In this document: piece after piece, positions 61,012 to 64,000 of the stretch
Numbering within the stretch: the first letter of the stretch is position 1
Layout of the letters: each line of letters begins with the position of its first letter
Origin: Leptospira paudalimensis
GTDB taxonomy: Bacteria > Spirochaetota > Leptospiria > Leptospirales > Leptospiraceae
Direction of reading: 5' to 3'
NCBI RefSeq assembly: GCF_026151345.1
Contig: NZ_JAMQPR010000001.1
Span: 974,231-1,038,230, forward strand
DNA: 64,000 nucleotides
The notes under the pieces: generated by a model
Seen by the model: the letters and a program-made list of their open reading frames with translations, nothing else
Told to the model about the DNA's origin: nothing
Databases searched by the model: none
Program-made: the position numbers and the translations under genes

Positions 61012-61953
61012 CTAATGACCTTCTAACCAGCGTTCTGCTTCAAGTGCGGCCATACAACCACTACCTGCAGCGGTAATTGCTTGTCTGTACACTTTGTCCT
61101 GAACATCACCTGCAGCAAACACCCCCTCTACATTTGTTTGTGTGGTTCCTGGTTTTGTGATGATATAGCCTGTTTCATCTAAATTCAATTGGCCTTTGAA
61201 AATTTCAGTATTGGGAACGTGTCCGATGGCATAAAAGAGTCCACCCACTTCTAAGTCTTTTTGGGATTTATCTTTTGTACTTTCGAGTACGATAGAAGTA
61301 AGACCACCAGCACCACCTTTTGCTTCTACAACCGTTTGGTTCCAAAGGATTTCAATTTTTGGGTGTTCCATGGCACGTTTTTGCATGATTTGGGATGCAC
61401 GGAGTTGGTCACGTCTAACCACAAGATACACTTTGGAGGCAAATTTGGTTAGGTGATTTGCTTCTTCCACTGCGGAGTCCCCACCACCAACAACCGCAAG
61501 AGCTTTGTTTCGGTAAATCGGAAGGGCTCCGTCACAAACGGCACAAGCGGAAATCCCACGTTGCCAAAAAACATCTTCCCCTTTTACAAACATACGTTTG
61601 GCGGTTGCACCTGTCGCAATGATAATGGATTCTGCTTTGATTTCTTCGTCATCAGACCAAATGGTAAAAGGGCGTTTGGAAAAATCGACTTTGGTGATGG
61701 TTTGGGTGTGGATGGTGGTTCCATATTTTGCCGATTGTTCGCGGAAAAGTTGGGTGAGTTTGGTTCCATCGATCCCTTCTGGAAAACCAGGGAAATTTTC
61801 CACTTCTGTTGTGGTTGTGAGTTGTCCACCTGCGGCAACACCACCTGCCATAAATCCTTCATACATCACTGGGTTTAAATTGGCTCTCGCCGCGTAAATG
61901 GCTGCTGTGTGTCCTGCAGGTCCTGATCCAATGATGACAACTTTGTGGTTCAT
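61012..61953 (-). CDS. trxB: Thioredoxin reductase
   Basis: The 313-residue flavoenzyme has the FAD motif '[19 protein letters not shown]' (7-25), the redox-active pair C137-C140 in 'CAVCDG', the NADPH motif '[18 protein letters not shown]', and the C-terminal FAD part '[34 protein letters not shown]'. It reduces thioredoxin with NADPH and is cytosolic. An AGGAG ribosome site precedes the ATG. A 17-base palindrome lies 34 bases upstream of the ATG and a strong terminator follows. Confidence 0.97.
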   Translation of the reverse strand: MNHKVVIIGSGPAGHTAAIYAARANLNPVMYEGFMAGGVAAGGQLTTTTEVENFPGFPEGIDGTKLTQLFREQSAKYGTTIHTQTITKVDFSKRPFTIWSDDEEIKAESIIIATGATAKRMFVKGEDVFWQRGISACAVCDGALPIYRNKALAVVGGGDSAVEEANHLTKFASKVYLVVRRDQLRASQIMQKRAMEHPKIEILWNQTVVEAKGGAGGLTSIVLESTKDKSQKDLEVGGLFYAIGHVPNTEIFKGQLNLDETGYIITKPGTTQTNVEGVFAAGDVQDKVYRQAITAAGSGCMAALEAERWLEGH

Positions 61954-61986
61954 ATTCTCTCCTAATCTGTATCTAGTTCGTTATTC

Positions 61987-62003
61987 TTTAGACTCGGTCT
62001 AAA
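61987..62003. promoter_or_regulatory. 17-bp palindrome upstream of trxB
   Basis: TTTAGACTCGGTCTAAA is a perfect 7-3-7 palindrome located 34-50 bases upstream of the trxB ATG, in the short gap to the lipoprotein gene. Such an element is a plausible operator, for example for a redox or metal regulator of the Fur/PerR or similar type, but no cognate gene is in the window. No T-run follows, so it is not a terminator. Confidence 0.45.
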
Positions 62004-62013
62004 CGATTTGTGC

Positions 62014-62535
62014 CTATTTTGTTTCACACGCCCGCACCCAAGGTGCATAGTACGGGTCACCCGAAAGTGGGCTATTTTCTAAACTCTGGAGGTAGTCCTT
62101 TTGTTTGACCCCTCTCGTAAGACAGAGATAGGTAGCTTCAAAAAATTCCAAGGTTTCTTTTTTTCCTTGGAACCGAATTTCCTCTAAAATTTCCAGTGCT
62201 TCTTTTTCATACCCTGTGGTAAGATAGAGGCGGAAGAGTTCTCTTTGTACTTCTGTGTCGTCTTTTTTTTGTTTGTGGTATTTTTCCAAATAAAAGATGG
62301 CTGTGGCAATGGATTCCACACTGTCAGCAAGGAGAAGTCCCATTCGTTTGAGGACAGGATCATACTCAGGATTTTCCCGGAGCGAAAGCTCGTAATAATA
62401 TAGGGCTTTTGTTTTTTCTCCTACCAATTCCCATTTTTTTCCTTCTTCGAAAAGAGTTCGTTCTTTTCGGCCGCAATTAACGACTAACAGGAAAGAAAGG
62501 ATGAGTAAAAAAAAGGGAGTGATTCGATAAGACAC
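62014..62535 (-). CDS. TPR-like lipoprotein
   Basis: The 173-residue protein, read from a GTG at 62535, has an ideal lipoprotein signal ('SYRITPFFLLILSFLLVVNC', lipobox Cys21 or so) followed by TPR-like helices ('GEKTKALYYYELSLRENPEYDPVLKRMGLLLADSVESIATAIFYLEKYHKQ', 'YEKEALEILEEIR'). The frame is open to an ATG at 62643 that would add 36 residues and overlap the divergent recombinase start; the GTG fits the signal peptide better. It faces trxB with a palindrome in the gap. Partner and function are unknown. Confidence 0.6.
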   Translation of the reverse strand: MSYRITPFFLLILSFLLVVNCGRKERTLFEEGKKWELVGEKTKALYYYELSLRENPEYDPVLKRMGLLLADSVESIATAIFYLEKYHKQKKDDTEVQRELFRLYLTTGYEKEALEILEEIRFQGKKETLEFFEATYLCLTRGVKQKDYLQSLENSPLSGDPYYAPWVRACETK

Positions 62536-62632
62536 ATCTCCTTTTTTCCTGACATAGGCATTTGTGGCAAAAAAAATAATAAGTCTCTTTAAGCTTTTTG
62601 TCCGACTCTTTAAGTAACATAAGAGAGTAAAG

Positions 62633-63541
62633 ATGGGTTCCAAATTGCCAGTTTCTCAAAATCAGCTTTTACAAACATTCCAAGAATACCTGTCCGTAGA
62701 AAAAGGACTGAGCGATAATTCGATTTATTCCTACGGATACGATCTCAACAAGTTCGCCATCTTTTTGGAAAAAGAACATATCAACTTTTTAGAAGTAAAA
62801 GCAAACGACATCATGCGTTTTCTCGAAGAAGAAAGAGAACGTAAAATCTCTGCAAAAACGCTCGCAAGAGAAGTTGTGGCAATCCGTCAGTTTTACAAAT
62901 ACTTACGAGATGAAAAACGTCTCGATTCGAATCCAACGGAAAAAATTGAAACCCCTGAAGTTGCAAGAACCATCCCCGATTACCTCACACAAGCGGAAAT
63001 TGAGGAACTGTTTAAGAATATCAAAGAGGACAATTTGTACGAACTTCGTGACAAATGTATCTTTGAATTACTTTACTCTTCTGGTCTTCGGATTTCAGAA
63101 GCATGTAATTTAAAAATGTCTGATATTGATATGGAAAATATGACCATCACTGTCGAAGGAAAAGGGGGAAGACAACGCCTCGTTCCTTTTGGTGAAAAGT
63201 CTTTGGAAATCCTCAAACGTTACCTCACAGAAAGTCGCACTGAAATTTTGAAAAAAAGAACCTGTGACTTTGTATTTGTTTCTAAAAAAGGTTCGTATAT
63301 CAATCGTAAGTCGGTATGGAGACTTCTCAACCACTACATCAAACGAACGAAAATTAAGAAAAAAGTCACTCCACACACTCTGCGCCACTCGTTTGCAACA
63401 CATCTACTCGAAAACCACGCAGACCTTAAGTCAGTGCAAGAGTTACTTGGTCATATCGATATTTCTACCACACAGATCTATACACATATGGCAAATAAAA
63501 CTCTGAAGGAAGTTCATAAGAAATTCCATCCGAGAGGATAA
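62633..63541 (+). CDS. Tyrosine recombinase XerC/XerD
   Basis: The 302-residue recombinase has the SAM-like N-terminal DNA-binding domain ('FQEYLSVEKGLSDNSIYSYGYDLNKFAIFL') and a catalytic domain with all residues: R153 ('SSGLRISEAC'), K177 ('VEGKGGRQRLVP'), H248 and R251 ('HTLRHSFATHLL'), H274 ('LGHIDIST') and Tyr283 ('QIYTHM'). The length and motifs match XerD/XerC, which resolve chromosome dimers at dif with FtsK. Since many bacteria with one recombinase use XerH or XerS forms, the exact paralogue is not assigned. It overlaps the next start by one base. Confidence 0.93.
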   Translation: MGSKLPVSQNQLLQTFQEYLSVEKGLSDNSIYSYGYDLNKFAIFLEKEHINFLEVKANDIMRFLEEERERKISAKTLAREVVAIRQFYKYLRDEKRLDSNPTEKIETPEVARTIPDYLTQAEIEELFKNIKEDNLYELRDKCIFELLYSSGLRISEACNLKMSDIDMENMTITVEGKGGRQRLVPFGEKSLEILKRYLTESRTEILKKRTCDFVFVSKKGSYINRKSVWRLLNHYIKRTKIKKKVTPHTLRHSFATHLLENHADLKSVQELLGHIDISTTQIYTHMANKTLKEVHKKFHPRG

Positions 63542-63972
63542 TGTCGAACCCCACGAAACATGCGGACTACGGAAAAGTAGTCCGTATCCAAATTCCCTCC
63601 AATCCTCGTTTTGTTTCCCATACTCGTAATTATTTTTTCAATTTATGTTTAGAACATGGATTTTCCCTATTTGATTCCATGGACTTAAAATTGGTCATTG
63701 GGGAAGCCATCACCAATATCATTCGTCACGCCTATTCCAGTCGCACAGACAAACCCATCTTTATCGAAATCCAATTTGATAAAGACAGAGTGGAAATCAA
63801 ACTCCGCGATTATGGAAAAAAAGTAGAACCCAAAGATTTACGCAGTTTCGACGTGAGTGATTATAGAGAACATGGCATTGGGTTATTTATGATCCGCGAA
63901 CTTACCGATTATTATTTTTTAGACCAATCCTTTGAGGTTGGAAACCAGATGGTCCTCATCAAAAGAAAGTAA
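63541..63972 (+). CDS. RsbW-like GHKL ATPase (anti-sigma-factor type)
   Basis: The 143-residue protein is a small GHKL-fold ATPase of the HATPase_c_2 type: N box 'DLKLVIGEAITNIIRHAYSS', G1 region 'IKLRDYGKKVEPKDL' and G2 'REHGIGLFMIRELTDYYF'. Members act as serine kinases or anti-sigma factors that bind STAS-domain antagonists. No sigma factor or antagonist is in the window. It overlaps the recombinase stop (TAATG). The G1 motif has Lys in place of the second Gly ('DYGKKV'), so nucleotide binding could be altered. Confidence 0.85.
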   Translation: MSNPTKHADYGKVVRIQIPSNPRFVSHTRNYFFNLCLEHGFSLFDSMDLKLVIGEAITNIIRHAYSSRTDKPIFIEIQFDKDRVEIKLRDYGKKVEPKDLRSFDVSDYREHGIGLFMIRELTDYYFLDQSFEVGNQMVLIKRK

Positions 63973-64000
63973 CCTCCATTTTTCTCGACAACGGTTTCCC

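Overview
The window is chromosomal DNA of a spirochaete, most probably a Leptospira and, by inference, an environmental (saprophytic) species. The grounds are low G+C, overlapping same-strand operons, frequent TTG starts, a P83/100-family protein, many TPR and lipoprotein genes with short spirochaete-type lipoboxes, several class III nucleotide cyclases, and an exported-protein set typical of the genus. There is no rRNA, CRISPR array, prophage or insertion sequence. Coding density is very high and no gene-free stretch exceeds 300 bases; the longest (7415-7705) holds a candidate sigma-54 promoter.

Layout. 1-7414: an HDOD protein cut by the window edge, a SpoIID-like lipoprotein, an Fe-S 23S rRNA uridine methyltransferase, a membrane class III cyclase, then a tightly overlapping photolyase-ClpS-AlkD group. 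7415-9527: amtB-glnK with a sigma-54-type promoter and a strong terminator. 9525-17565: a minus-strand unit (ferredoxin-cyclase fusion, ABC exporter with a degenerate ATPase domain, GH94 phosphorylase) divergent from an alpha/beta hydrolase-TetR pair, with two near-identical palindromic operators between them. 17614-23278: thrS, an unknown gene, infC-rpmI-rplT, a ZapB-like coiled-coil gene, zapA and 5-formyl-THF cyclo-ligase.

23315-33645: cheW, a cheA-cheC fusion, cheB, cheY, scpA, scpB, pheA, tyrA and a NamZ-like muramidase in one nearly gapless run, then lemA and a bidirectional terminator. 33712-38039 (minus): MBOAT acyltransferase, two SGNH hydrolases and a membrane protein, probably an envelope or exopolysaccharide acylation unit. 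38152-39523: tRNA-Val and a short UvrD-like helicase. 40337-49834: an envelope-type cluster of TPR and Fn3-like exported proteins, an alkaline-phosphatase-fold enzyme, a 923-residue membrane protein, a ribbon-helix-helix/PIN-like pair and a LamG-like exported protein. 49765-54987: rpiB, a small exported protein, serC, P83/100 and an MFS transporter. 54993-63972: a TPR protein, ilvB-ilvN, an inactive-looking gluzincin, a lipoprotein, trxB, a TPR lipoprotein, a xerC/D recombinase and an RsbW-like ATPase.

The best candidates for something undescribed are: (a) the 9.5-17.6 kb locus, which couples a ferredoxin-linked cyclase, a motif-dead ABC ATPase and a probable beta-1,2-oligoglucan phosphorylase next to paired TetR-type operators; (b) the CheA-CheC single-chain kinase/phosphatase; (c) three proteins that keep a fold but have lost catalytic motifs (ABC ATPase, gluzincin, PIN-like protein). 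All functional statements are from reading the sequence; no database search was possible.
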